NCBI RefSeq assembly: GCF_016863135.1 | Contig: NZ_BOOH01000034.1 | Location: forward strand, 59,546-123,545 | DNA from: Planobispora longispora | GTDB lineage: Bacteria > Actinomycetota > Actinomycetes > Streptosporangiales > Streptosporangiaceae | DNA: 64,000 nucleotides | Reading direction: 5' to 3' | In this document: in pieces, positions 48,800 through 55,886 of the stretch | How the letters are laid out: each line of letters begins with the position of its first letter | Numbering within the stretch: the first letter of the stretch is position 1 | Program-made: the position numbers and the translations under genes | The notes under the pieces: model-generated | The model's database searches: none | The model's input: the letters and a program-made list of their open reading frames with translations, nothing else | Told to the model about the DNA's origin: nothing

Positions 48800-49705
48800 T
48801 CACGCGCCGTACACCGGCTCCGGCCCGGGCGCGCCGGCGAGCAGCTTGGCGACCGCCTCGCCGACCTCGGCCGGTTCCCAGCGGGCGTCCCGCTCCGCGC
48901 GCGGGCCGTGCCGCCAGCCGTCGGCGAGCGCGATGCTCCCGCCCTCCACCTCGAACATCCGCCCGGTGACGTGCGCCGAATCCGCCGATCCCAGCCAGAC
49001 CACCACAGGAGCCACGTTGGCCGGGTCCATGGCGTCGAAACCGCTCTCCGGCCGGGCCATCATCTCGGCGAAGACCTCCTCGGTCATCCGGGTCCGGGCG
49101 GCCGGGGCGATCCCGTTCACGGTCACGCCGTAGCGGCCCAGCTCGGCCGCCGCGACCAGGGTGAGGGCCGCGATGCCCGCCTTGGCGGCGGCGTAGTTGC
49201 CCTGCCCGACGCTGCCGAACAGGCCCGCCCCCGAGGAGGTGTTGATCACCCTGGCGTCCACCCGCTCGCCGGACTTCGACCGCTCCCGCCAGTGCGCCGA
49301 AGCATGGCGCAGCGGCAGGAAGTGCCCCTTGAGATGGACGCGGATCACGTCGTCCCACTCCTGCTCGGTCATCGAGACCAGCATCCGGTCGCGGACGAAC
49401 CCGGCGTTGTTCACCAGGACGTCGAGCCTGCCGAAGGCGCTCAGCGCCATCTTCACCAGGCGCGCCGAGCCGTCCCAGTCGGCGATGTCGTCGCTGTTGG
49501 CCACCGCCTGCCCGCCCAGGGCGCGGATCTCCTCGACCACCTCCAGGGCGGGGCCTCCGGAGCGGCCCGTCCCCCCGGGCCCGGCGCCCAGGTCGTTGAC
49601 CACGACCTTCGCCCCCTGGCGGGCGAACTCCAGGGCGTGCTCCCTGCCGATGCCGCGCCCGGCGCCGGTAACGATCACCACGCGCCCGTCACAGATCCCG
49701 CTCAT
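48800..49705 (-). CDS. Short-chain dehydrogenase of steroid C/D-ring catabolism (Rv3548c-like)
   Basis: A 301-aa NAD(P)-dependent dehydrogenase. The cofactor loop is VVIVTGAGRGIGREHALEFA, and then VVVNDLG, VLVNNAGFVRDRMLVSMTEQ, the Ser/Tyr/Lys site in INTSSGAGLFGSVGQGNYAA and TVNGIAPAARTRMTEEVF. The long C-terminal part (RMFEVEGGSIALADGW, ARWEPAEVGEAV, ending PVYGA) matches, as recalled, M. tuberculosis Rv3548c, a KstR2-regulon SDR. The operator at 49804-49820 lies about 100 bp upstream. It is divergent from the PadR gene. The substrate is presumed to be a hydroxyacyl-CoA of the pathway. Confidence 0.87.
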   Translation of the reverse strand: MSGICDGRVVIVTGAGRGIGREHALEFARQGAKVVVNDLGAGPGGTGRSGGPALEVVEEIRALGGQAVANSDDIADWDGSARLVKMALSAFGRLDVLVNNAGFVRDRMLVSMTEQEWDDVIRVHLKGHFLPLRHASAHWRERSKSGERVDARVINTSSGAGLFGSVGQGNYAAAKAGIAALTLVAAAELGRYGVTVNGIAPAARTRMTEEVFAEMMARPESGFDAMDPANVAPVVVWLGSADSAHVTGRMFEVEGGSIALADGWRHGPRAERDARWEPAEVGEAVAKLLAGAPGPEPVYGA

Positions 49706-49803
49706 GCCAAGGTCCCTTCGCCGTGATCATCCAGAGTTTCCCGGGCGTTCACCCGCCCTGTCCAGACACGGTCCCCAGCCGGAGGGGTCCGGCCGTCATT
49801 TTA

Positions 49804-49820
49804 CCAAGCAAGCGTTAGGT
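49804..49820. promoter_or_regulatory. KstR2-type operator (site 5, imperfect)
   Basis: CCAAGC-AAGC-GTTAGG-T. The left arm is perfect. The right arm has two changes against AnCAAGnnCTTGnT (14-mer AGCAAGCGTTAGGT at 49807-49820). It is located 99 bp before the SDR start. Confidence 0.65.
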
Positions 49821-49872
49821 CGAACAGGGGGTGGCTGCCCGCCTCCTTGCTTCGAGGGGCGTACGGACACAT

Positions 49873-49899
49873 ATTCGTTCACGAGTATTCGTTGACGAG
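49873..49899. promoter_or_regulatory. Tandem 13-bp repeats, likely PadR operator
   Basis: ATTCGTTCACGAG (49873-49885) and ATTCGTTGACGAG (49887-49899), period 14, end 10 bp before the PadR start. The placement fits autorepression. Confidence 0.6.
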
Positions 49900-49909
49900 C
49901 GAAGGTCTG

Positions 49910-50554
49910 ATGAGCAAACGACGCAAGGTGGGGAACCTGCTCGCGCCGGCGCTGCTCGCCACCGTCATCCAGCGGCCGACGCATCCGTACGAGATGGCCT
50001 CCCTGCTACGGGCCCGCGGCAAGGAAGACGACATGGAGATCAAGTGGGGCTCCCTGTACACCGTGGTGGGAAACCTGGTCAAACACGGATTCCTCGAAGT
50101 CGCGGACACCACGCGGCGGGGCGCCCGACCGGAGCGGACGGTCTACCGGATCACCGACGCCGGGCGCGCCGAACTGGTCGACTGGGCTCGCGAACTGGTC
50201 TCCATCCCGCAACCCGAGCACCCGAAGTTCAAGGCCGGGCTGTCCGTGCTCGCGACGCTCTCCCCCGACGAGGCCACGACTCTGCTGCGCGACCGGCTCG
50301 ACAGGCTGGAGCAGGCGATCGCGGCGTCACGCGCGTCACTGACGCGGTACGGCCGGGACGTCCCCCGGCTGTTCCTCGTCGAGGACGAGTACGAACTCGC
50401 CGTCCGCGAGGCGGAGGCTGCATGGGTGCGCTCGCTGCTCGACGAGCTCGCCTCCGGCGCCTTCCCCGGCCTGGCCATGTGGCGGCGGTGGCACGCCACC
50501 GGCGAGATCCCACCCGAAATGGCCGAACTGGCGGAGAGAGGGAGCGTGGACTGA
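49910..50554 (+). CDS. PadR-family transcriptional regulator
   Basis: A 214-aa repressor. The winged helix has LAPALLATVIQRPTHPYEMA, EIKWGSLYTVVGNLVKHGFL, RPERTVYRITDAGRAELVDW, and a long C-terminal dimerisation helix follows (LLRDRLDRLEQAIAASRASL). PadR proteins control multidrug pumps, phenolic acid genes or monooxygenases. The ATG was chosen over the upstream in-frame start because GAAGG precedes it and the tandem repeats then lie in the promoter. It is followed 73 nt later by a truncated flavin monooxygenase, a common target type. Confidence 0.9.
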   Translation: MSKRRKVGNLLAPALLATVIQRPTHPYEMASLLRARGKEDDMEIKWGSLYTVVGNLVKHGFLEVADTTRRGARPERTVYRITDAGRAELVDWARELVSIPQPEHPKFKAGLSVLATLSPDEATTLLRDRLDRLEQAIAASRASLTRYGRDVPRLFLVEDEYELAVREAEAAWVRSLLDELASGAFPGLAMWRRWHATGEIPPEMAELAERGSVD

Positions 50555-50627
50555 ACGACCCCGGCGGGGTGTCGGCGCACCACCGCCGGGGTCATCGGCT
50601 TCGAGCGCGAGTTCCGTGGGAGAACCC

Positions 50628-51152
50628 ATGACGAAAGCACGCACAGCACTGATCATCGGCGGTGGGATCGCCGGTCCGGTCACCGCCCTGGCCCTGCGCA
50701 GGGCAGGCGTCGAGGCGACCGTCTACGAGGCGTATCCGAGTACGGCGGACGGCGTCGGCGGCACGCTCGCCCTCGCCCCCAACGGGCTGGCCGCGCTCGA
50801 CGTGGTCGGCGCCCGCGAGGCGGTGGCGGCCCGCGCCCTGCCGATCCCCCGGACGGTGATGTCGTTCGGCGGCAAGAAGGTCGAGATCCCCCGGCTGGCC
50901 GGCCTGCCGCCGCTGCACCTGGTGCACCGGGCCGATCTCCACCGCGCCCTGCACGACGTCGCGGCGGCCCGCGGCATCCGGGTCGAGCACGGCAGACGCC
51001 TGGTGTCCGCCGAGCAGGGCGCCACCGGCGCGCTCATGCCGCTGCTGATGAGAACGGTGATGAGGCCGGAGAAGAACGCCGGCCCGGTACAGCGGTACCG
51101 CATCGACTGGGACGCCCCTGCGGATTCGGACGGCGTGACGGCGCCCGCCTGA
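50628..51152 (+). pseudogene. FAD monooxygenase with large internal deletion
   Basis: A 174-aa remnant of a group A flavin monooxygenase. Residues 1-130 are a normal FAD-binding start (TALIIGGGIAGPVTALALRR, AYPSTADGVGGTLALAPNGL, HLVHRADLHRALHDVAAARG). They are followed directly by what looks like the end of such a protein (LMPLLMRTVMRPEKNAGPVQ, RYRIDWDAPADSDG). About 200 residues with the DG and GD motifs that complete the FAD site are missing. The join is in frame and GGGAG six bases before the ATG is intact, so a short protein may still be made, but it should not be an active oxygenase. It is downstream of PadR and ends with a hairpin terminator. Confidence 0.72.
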
Positions 51153-51165
51153 CTACCGGCCGTTA

Positions 51166-51188
51166 CCGGAGGCGTAATTCGCCTCCGG
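51166..51188 (+). terminator. Terminator hairpin after the monooxygenase remnant
   Basis: CCGGAGGCG-TAATT-CGCCTCCGG, a perfect 9-bp stem with a five-base loop, 13 nt past the stop. Confidence 0.8.
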
Positions 51189-51344
51189 CACAAGAACCGC
51201 CTTTACGAAGTAATGTCAGCCCATTCCGGAAATATCAACACCTGGAGTCGCGAGTACGGACACCCCGCGCGGACCGGCCGGGCAGGACGATCCGCGCGGG
51301 CAGGGCGACCGGCCAGGCGGGGGGGAGGTCGGGCGGGCGGGAGG

Positions 51345-52853
51345 TCAGGCGGGAAGGTCTCCGGCGAGCAGTTCGGCCGCCGCCTGGCCGCAGACCCGGG
51401 CGGAGCCGTGGGTGGCGATGTGCACGGCGCCGAGGTCGGAGCGGCCGGGCAGTCCCATCTCGACCACGACCGCGTCCGGGCGGGCCGCCAGCAGGTGGGC
51501 GAGCGCGTCCGTCTGCCAGGCGTGGCGATGGGCGTCGCGGACCACGGCCACCAGGGGGCGGCCCGCGGCGGACGCCAGGACGGCCTCGACCGCACCCCCG
51601 GTCGCGGTCGAGGCGCCCAGGCGGGTCACCGTGGTGCCGGGCAGGAGCTTGCCGAGCGGCTCTCCGACGCCCCACGGCGTGCTCTTGTCGATGGCGAGGT
51701 TCATCTCCGGGGCGAGTTCGACGACGTGCGGCGGGGCGGGCAGGGGCAGGACCGCGTCCGCCGAGCGCCGGGTGACCCGCAGGGCGCGCCGGGCGGCGGC
51801 CATGCCGACCGGGACGTCGCCGGGGCGGCCGGGAACGGCCGGGGGGATGCGGCCGGAGGCGCCCCAGACGGCGAGCGCCTCGACCCTGCGGGCCGCGTCG
51901 GCGAGCCGCTCCTCGGGCAGCCATCCCTCGATCACGGCGTCCACGATGGCGTCGCGGATCGAGACGGCGGTCCGCTCGTCGGCGTGCTCCCCGCCCACGC
52001 AGACGGCGTCGGCGCCCGCGGCGATCGCGCGGGCGGACGCTCCGCCGATGCCGTAGGGGCCGGAGACGGCTGCCATCTCGATGCCGTCGGTGATGATCAC
52101 GCCGTCGAAGCCCATCTCGACCCTCAGCAGGTCGTGCAGGATCCGGGCGCTGAGCGTCGCGGGCATCTCCGTGTCGTAGGCGGGGACCAGCAGGTGGCCG
52201 GTCATGACCAGGCGCACACCGGCCTCGATGGCCGCCCGGAAGGGACGCAGCGCCACCTCGTGGAGTTCCTCGGCGGTGGCGGCGATCAGCGGGAGTCCGT
52301 GGTGGGAGTCCACCGAGGTGTCCCCGTGGCCGGGGAAGTGCTTGGCGCAGGCGGCCACGTGGGCGGACTGCAGGCCCTTGATCCAGGCGACGGTGTGCCG
52401 GGCGACGAGGTCGGGGTCGGCGCCGAAGGAACGCAGTCCGATGACCGGGTTGTCCGGGTTGGAGTTGACGTCCGCCGAGGGCGCGAAGTCCAGGTTGACA
52501 CCCGCCCGGGCGAGGTCGTGGCCGAGCTCCCTGGCGATCTCCTCGGTGAGCTCGGCGTCGTCCACGACGCCGAGCGCGAAGTTCCCCGGCCGGGTGCTCC
52601 CGGCGGCGGCCTCCAGGCGGGTGACCTCCCCGGACTCCTCGTCGATGCCGACGAGCACGCACGGGTTCTCCGCGCGGAGCGCGGCCGTCAACTCGGCCAC
52701 CTGGGGCGGGGAGGCGATGTTCCGGGAGAAGAGGACCACCCCGGTCAGTCCGCCGGCCAGACGCCTGCGGACCCAGTCGGGCGGGGTCTTGCCCTCGAAC
52801 CCCGGGAAAACGACCGTGTCGGCCAGACGGAGCAGCTCCGGTCCGCGCTTCAT
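51345..52853 (-). CDS. nagZ: Beta-N-acetylhexosaminidase, glycoside hydrolase family 3
   Basis: A 502-aa cytoplasmic GH3 enzyme that removes terminal GlcNAc, typically from cell-wall recycling products. The family signature KHFPGHGDTSVDSHHGLP holds the Asp-His dyad typical of NagZ, and the nucleophile Asp lies in GVIITDGIEMAAVSG. VVLFSRNIASPPQVAELTAA is typical of the N-terminus. The C-terminal 150 residues form the extra domain found in Gram-positive NagZ (ALRVTRRSADAVLPLPAPP, PDAVVVEMGLPGRSDLGAVH). GGAGG sets the ATG inside a longer open frame. No signal peptide. A perfect palindrome 108 bp upstream is a likely operator. Confidence 0.9.
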   Translation of the reverse strand: MKRGPELLRLADTVVFPGFEGKTPPDWVRRRLAGGLTGVVLFSRNIASPPQVAELTAALRAENPCVLVGIDEESGEVTRLEAAAGSTRPGNFALGVVDDAELTEEIARELGHDLARAGVNLDFAPSADVNSNPDNPVIGLRSFGADPDLVARHTVAWIKGLQSAHVAACAKHFPGHGDTSVDSHHGLPLIAATAEELHEVALRPFRAAIEAGVRLVMTGHLLVPAYDTEMPATLSARILHDLLRVEMGFDGVIITDGIEMAAVSGPYGIGGASARAIAAGADAVCVGGEHADERTAVSIRDAIVDAVIEGWLPEERLADAARRVEALAVWGASGRIPPAVPGRPGDVPVGMAAARRALRVTRRSADAVLPLPAPPHVVELAPEMNLAIDKSTPWGVGEPLGKLLPGTTVTRLGASTATGGAVEAVLASAAGRPLVAVVRDAHRHAWQTDALAHLLAARPDAVVVEMGLPGRSDLGAVHIATHGSARVCGQAAAELLAGDLPA

Positions 52854-52960
52854 GCATCCTCCTCGCCTGGCGGATCGGCGGCATGACATGCCGAGAGCGC
52901 GCAGACAACCGTCATCCCGAACCCGCCGGGAAAGCGCTCCCCGCGGGCTTGGGGTAAATC

Positions 52961-52981
52961 TAATAGGAAAGTTTCCTATTA
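52961..52981. promoter_or_regulatory. Perfect 21-bp palindrome upstream of nagZ
   Basis: TAATAGGAAA and its complement around a single G (52971). The AGGAAA-TTTCCT core recalls operators of ROK-family sugar repressors such as CsnR (from memory). It lies in the 323-bp intergenic region 52854-53176 between divergent nagZ and the KstR2-like gene. Apart from this and the weak site at 53143, I see nothing defined in that region. Confidence 0.7.
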
Positions 52982-53142
52982 GCCATAGTGCTGACCATGG
53001 CTCTTTTCGCATAAGTCGGTTGAGCGGTGCGACGGAGGCACCGCTTGAGGGCGGAGAACGACCCGCGGCCGGGGCGTCCGGAGCGCCCCGGCGAGGCGAT
53101 CCGGGCGCTCGCCGGAGCGGGACGAACCGGCGCGTTCTCGTG

Positions 53143-53156
53143 AACAAGCGATTGCG
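53143..53156. promoter_or_regulatory. Possible weak KstR2-type operator (site 7)
   Basis: AACAAGCGATTGCG agrees with AnCAAGnnCTTGnT except at two positions in the right half. It is placed 20 bp before the regulator's start, where an autoregulatory site is expected. Confidence 0.4.
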
Positions 53157-53176
53157 CAAGGGCTCATAATGGAACG

Positions 53177-53866
53177 GTGAACATGCGAAAGAACTCCGGC
53201 GGCGCCGCCACCACCCCGGTCAAGCGCCAGGGCACGACGAAGCGCGCGGCCGCATCCGGCTCCGCCTCGGAGCGCCGCGATCACCTCGTCAAGCTCGCCG
53301 CCGAGCTCTTCGCCCGCAAGGGGTTCCAGGCGACCACCGTCCGCGAGATCGCGGAGGAGGCCGGAATTCTATCCGGGAGTCTCTACCACCACTTCGACTC
53401 CAAGGAGACGATCGTCGACGAGGTGCTCAGCACCTTCCTCGACGACCTCGTCGGCCGCTACCGCGCCGCGCTGGAGCAGGGCGGCGACCCCCGCACGGTC
53501 CTGTCGGAGATGGTGCGGATCGGTTTCAGCACCCTCGAACCGCACCGCGCGGCGATCACGGTCATGCAGAACGACTGGAACTACCTGCGCTCCCTCCCCG
53601 GCGACCGCTTCGACTACCTGGTCAAGGCGGAGGAGGAGGTCGAGCGCATGTGGGTCGAGCAGATCAAGCGCGGCCAGGCCGCCGGCCAGTTCCGGGGAGA
53701 CGTGGACCCCAAGCTCACCTACCGCATGATCCGCGACACCATCTGGGTCGCCGTCCGCTGGTTCCGCCCGGGCGGCCGCCTCAACACCGCCGGTCTCGCC
53801 GACCACTACGTCACCGTCCTCTTCGACGGGCTGGCCACCGGAGAGCGCACCAGCCAGAAGGCGTGA
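53177..53866 (+). CDS. kstR2: KstR2-like TetR-family repressor
   Basis: A 229-aa TetR repressor. After a basic 35-residue leader comes the helix-turn-helix domain (HLVKLAAELFARKGFQATTV, REIAEEAGILSGSLYHHFDS, KETIVDEVLSTFLDDL). The ligand domain ends with MWVEQIKRGQAAGQFRGD, YRMIRDTIWVAVRWFRPGG and LADHYVTVLFDGLA. The ILSGSLYHHF, MWV...GQFR and IRDT-W-VRW-RPGG blocks coincide, as recalled, with mycobacterial KstR2, which is released from DNA by the CoA ester of the steroid fragment HIP. The operators in this window fit its known site. An ATG at 53183 is an alternative start. It stands alone, not beside its presumed targets. Confidence 0.85.
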   Translation: MNMRKNSGGAATTPVKRQGTTKRAAASGSASERRDHLVKLAAELFARKGFQATTVREIAEEAGILSGSLYHHFDSKETIVDEVLSTFLDDLVGRYRAALEQGGDPRTVLSEMVRIGFSTLEPHRAAITVMQNDWNYLRSLPGDRFDYLVKAEEEVERMWVEQIKRGQAAGQFRGDVDPKLTYRMIRDTIWVAVRWFRPGGRLNTAGLADHYVTVLFDGLATGERTSQKA

Positions 53867-54014
53867 CACTCCGCCCGCGCACGCGGGACGCGACACAGTC
53901 TCAGCCAAGCCGGAGGACATGAGTCCCCCGCGGGCCGACCCCGGCGCGGTACGCTCTACGGCCGGCGAGGCATGAGCCGTCCGTGAAAAAGCGAACGAGG
54001 AGTGGTGAGCGGGC

Positions 54015-54695
54015 ATGGAGGCACTCCTGAAGGCCGTGAGGCTGGCGCTCTCCGAGGCCGCCGACCCCGTCAAGGCTCCGGCCATGCAGGCTTACATGAA
54101 GTCGGCCATGCCCTTCCTCGGCGTGCAGGCCCCGCTCCGGCGCGCCCTGCTGCGGAGGGTCTTCGCCGAGCACCCCATCGCGAGCGCGCCCGAGTGGCGC
54201 AGGGCCGTGCTCGCCCTGTGGCGGGAGGCGGAATACCGCGAGGAGCGGTACGCGGCGATCGCCCTCACCGAGTTCCCCGTCCAGTGGGGCCGGACGCTCT
54301 ACACCCTGCCGATCTACGAGGAGATGATCGTCTCCGGGGCGTGGTGGGACTTCGTCGACGAACTCGCCATCCGGCGCGTCGGCCCGCTGCTGCGCGAGTT
54401 CCCCGACACCATGCGCCCGCTCATGCTCGAATGGGCGCACAAAGGCGACCTCTGGAAGCGCCGGACCTCGATCATCTGTCAGATCAAGTTCGGGGACGCC
54501 ACCGACACCGGCCTGCTCTACGCCTGCATCGAGCCCAACCTCTCCGACACCGACTTCTTCACCCGCAAGGCGATCGGCTGGGCTCTGCGCGAATACGCCA
54601 AGACCAACTCCGACGAGGTCGTCCGCTACGTCACCCACACGGGCATCAGCGGCCTGAGCCGCCGCGAGGCCCTGAAGAACCTCCCCCTCCGATAG
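54015..54695 (+). CDS. AlkD-like DNA alkylation repair protein
   Basis: A 226-aa HEAT-repeat protein related to the DNA glycosylase AlkD, which removes bulky N-alkylated bases without base flipping. Seen: MKSAMPFLGVQAPLRRALLR, YREERYAAIALTEF, SGAWWDFVDELAIRRVGPLL, KGDLWKRRTSIICQIKFGD, NLSDTDFFTRKAIGWALREY and GLSRREALKNLPLR. The W-D/R residues of the AlkD active site appear in WWDFVDE and WKRR. It is monocistronic and closed by a strong hairpin. Confidence 0.92.
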   Translation: MEALLKAVRLALSEAADPVKAPAMQAYMKSAMPFLGVQAPLRRALLRRVFAEHPIASAPEWRRAVLALWREAEYREERYAAIALTEFPVQWGRTLYTLPIYEEMIVSGAWWDFVDELAIRRVGPLLREFPDTMRPLMLEWAHKGDLWKRRTSIICQIKFGDATDTGLLYACIEPNLSDTDFFTRKAIGWALREYAKTNSDEVVRYVTHTGISGLSRREALKNLPLR

Positions 54696-54747
54696 CCCGG
54701 GACCCCTCCTCCGCTCTTCCGGTACGGCGCAGCCTCCCCGAATCCCC

Positions 54748-54780
54748 GCATCCCCGCTTGCCCTCGGCAGGCGGGGATGC
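54748..54780 (+). terminator. Terminator hairpin after the AlkD-like gene
   Basis: GCATCCCCGC ... GCGGGGATGC, a 10-bp perfect stem that separates the repair gene from the iron operon. Confidence 0.8.
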
Positions 54781-54816
54781 GGCGTTTCACCCCCCGGCCT
54801 GCACCCCAAGATTTCA

Positions 54817-54835
54817 TTAGGTTAGCCTTTCCTAA
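54817..54835. promoter_or_regulatory. Iron box (DmdR/IdeR-type), site A
   Basis: TTAGGTTAGCCTTTCCTAA, close to the consensus TTAGGTTAGGCTAACCTAA. It lies 38 bp before the binding-protein start, so iron-loaded repressor should shut this operon. Confidence 0.85.
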
Positions 54836-54836
54836 G

Positions 54837-54855
54837 AAAAATTAGGCCAACCTAA
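54837..54855. promoter_or_regulatory. Iron box, site B (right half conserved)
   Basis: The 14 bases TTAGGCCAACCTAA (54842-54855) match the right part of the iron-box consensus with one change; the left arm is replaced by an A tract. It lies directly after site A, giving adjacent repressor sites. Confidence 0.65.
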
Positions 54856-54872
54856 CCTCGATCAGGAGTGTC

Positions 54873-55886
54873 ATGAAGGCTTTATCCCGCCGCCGCTGGG
54901 CAACCGCCGTCATCACGGCCGCGGCCATGCTGACTCTCGCCGCCTGCGGCTCCGGAACGGACTCCGCCGGGACGAAGAGTGCGGCCGCCGGGACGGGGAG
55001 CTCCGGGAAGACCAGGAGCGTTCAGCACGACGCGGGCACCACGGAGGTGCCGGTCTCCCCCAAGCGCATCGTCTCGGTGAGCGTGACCCTCACCGGCCAC
55101 CTGCTGGCCCTGGAGGCGCCGCTGGTCGCCTCGCAGGCAACCCCGCCGAGCCCGATCACCGACGCCAACGGCTTCTTCTCGCAGTGGGCGGGCGTGGCCA
55201 CGCAGCGTGGCGTCCAGGTGGTCTACCAGGGCTTCGAGGCCGACATCGAGAAGGTCATCGCGGCCAAGCCCGACCTCATCATCGGCTCCGCCTCCGGCGC
55301 GGACAGCACGCTCAAGGTCTACGACCGGCTCAAGGCCGTCGCCCCGACGGTGCTCTTCCGCCACGACGGCCTGTCCTGGCAGGACCTGATGACCAAGCTG
55401 GGCGGCGCGCTCGGGCTCGAGGAGAACGCCAAGAAGGTCCTGTCCGCCTACGACCAGCGCGTGGCCGAGGTGAAGGGCAAGATCAAGGCGCCGGAGCAGG
55501 ACGCCGTGCTGCTGCGTGACAACAACACCGACATCCCCGTCTTCACCGACGCCTCCGCGCAGGGCGCGCTGCTCGCCTCCCTGGGCTTCACGCTGCACGC
55601 GGTCGACCCCTCCTTCGCCGCCGCGGACAACCGGGAGGGCGGAACCCGCAAGGACATCGTGAGCGTCTCCCAGGAGAACGTCGTCAAGGCGTTCGGGGAC
55701 AGCTCGCTCTTCTTCGTCAGCCACAGCGCCGACGAGATCACCGCGACCCAGGCCAAGCCCCTGTGGAAGGACCTCGCCGCGGTCGCCGACAAGCGCGTCC
55801 ACGACCTGGGCCTCGACTCCTTCCGCATCGACTACTACAGCGCGTCCAACATCATCGACCGCGTCGAGAAGCAGTTCGCCCCCTGA
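54873..55886 (+). CDS. Iron-siderophore ABC transporter binding lipoprotein (FepB-like)
   Basis: A 337-aa surface receptor of class III binding proteins. The lipoprotein signal MKALSRRRWATAVITAAAML has lipobox TLAACGSG (Cys near residue 26). A Gly-Ser-rich linker is followed by the PeriBP domain: EVPVSPKRIVSVSVTLTGHL, KVIAAKPDLIIGSASGADST, RLKAVAPTVLF and SLFFVSHSADEITATQAKPL. Iron boxes upstream show Fe-dependent repression. AGGAG precedes the ATG. Its stop overlaps the Fes-like start by one base, so both belong to one transcript. Confidence 0.92.
   Translation: MKALSRRRWATAVITAAAMLTLAACGSGTDSAGTKSAAAGTGSSGKTRSVQHDAGTTEVPVSPKRIVSVSVTLTGHLLALEAPLVASQATPPSPITDANGFFSQWAGVATQRGVQVVYQGFEADIEKVIAAKPDLIIGSASGADSTLKVYDRLKAVAPTVLFRHDGLSWQDLMTKLGGALGLEENAKKVLSAYDQRVAEVKGKIKAPEQDAVLLRDNNTDIPVFTDASAQGALLASLGFTLHAVDPSFAAADNREGGTRKDIVSVSQENVVKAFGDSSLFFVSHSADEITATQAKPLWKDLAAVADKRVHDLGLDSFRIDYYSASNIIDRVEKQFAP

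Noticed and set aside
53221..53232. TCAAGCGCCAG near the start of the KstR2-like gene
   Set aside because: Only the left half of the pattern is present and it is inside the coding region.
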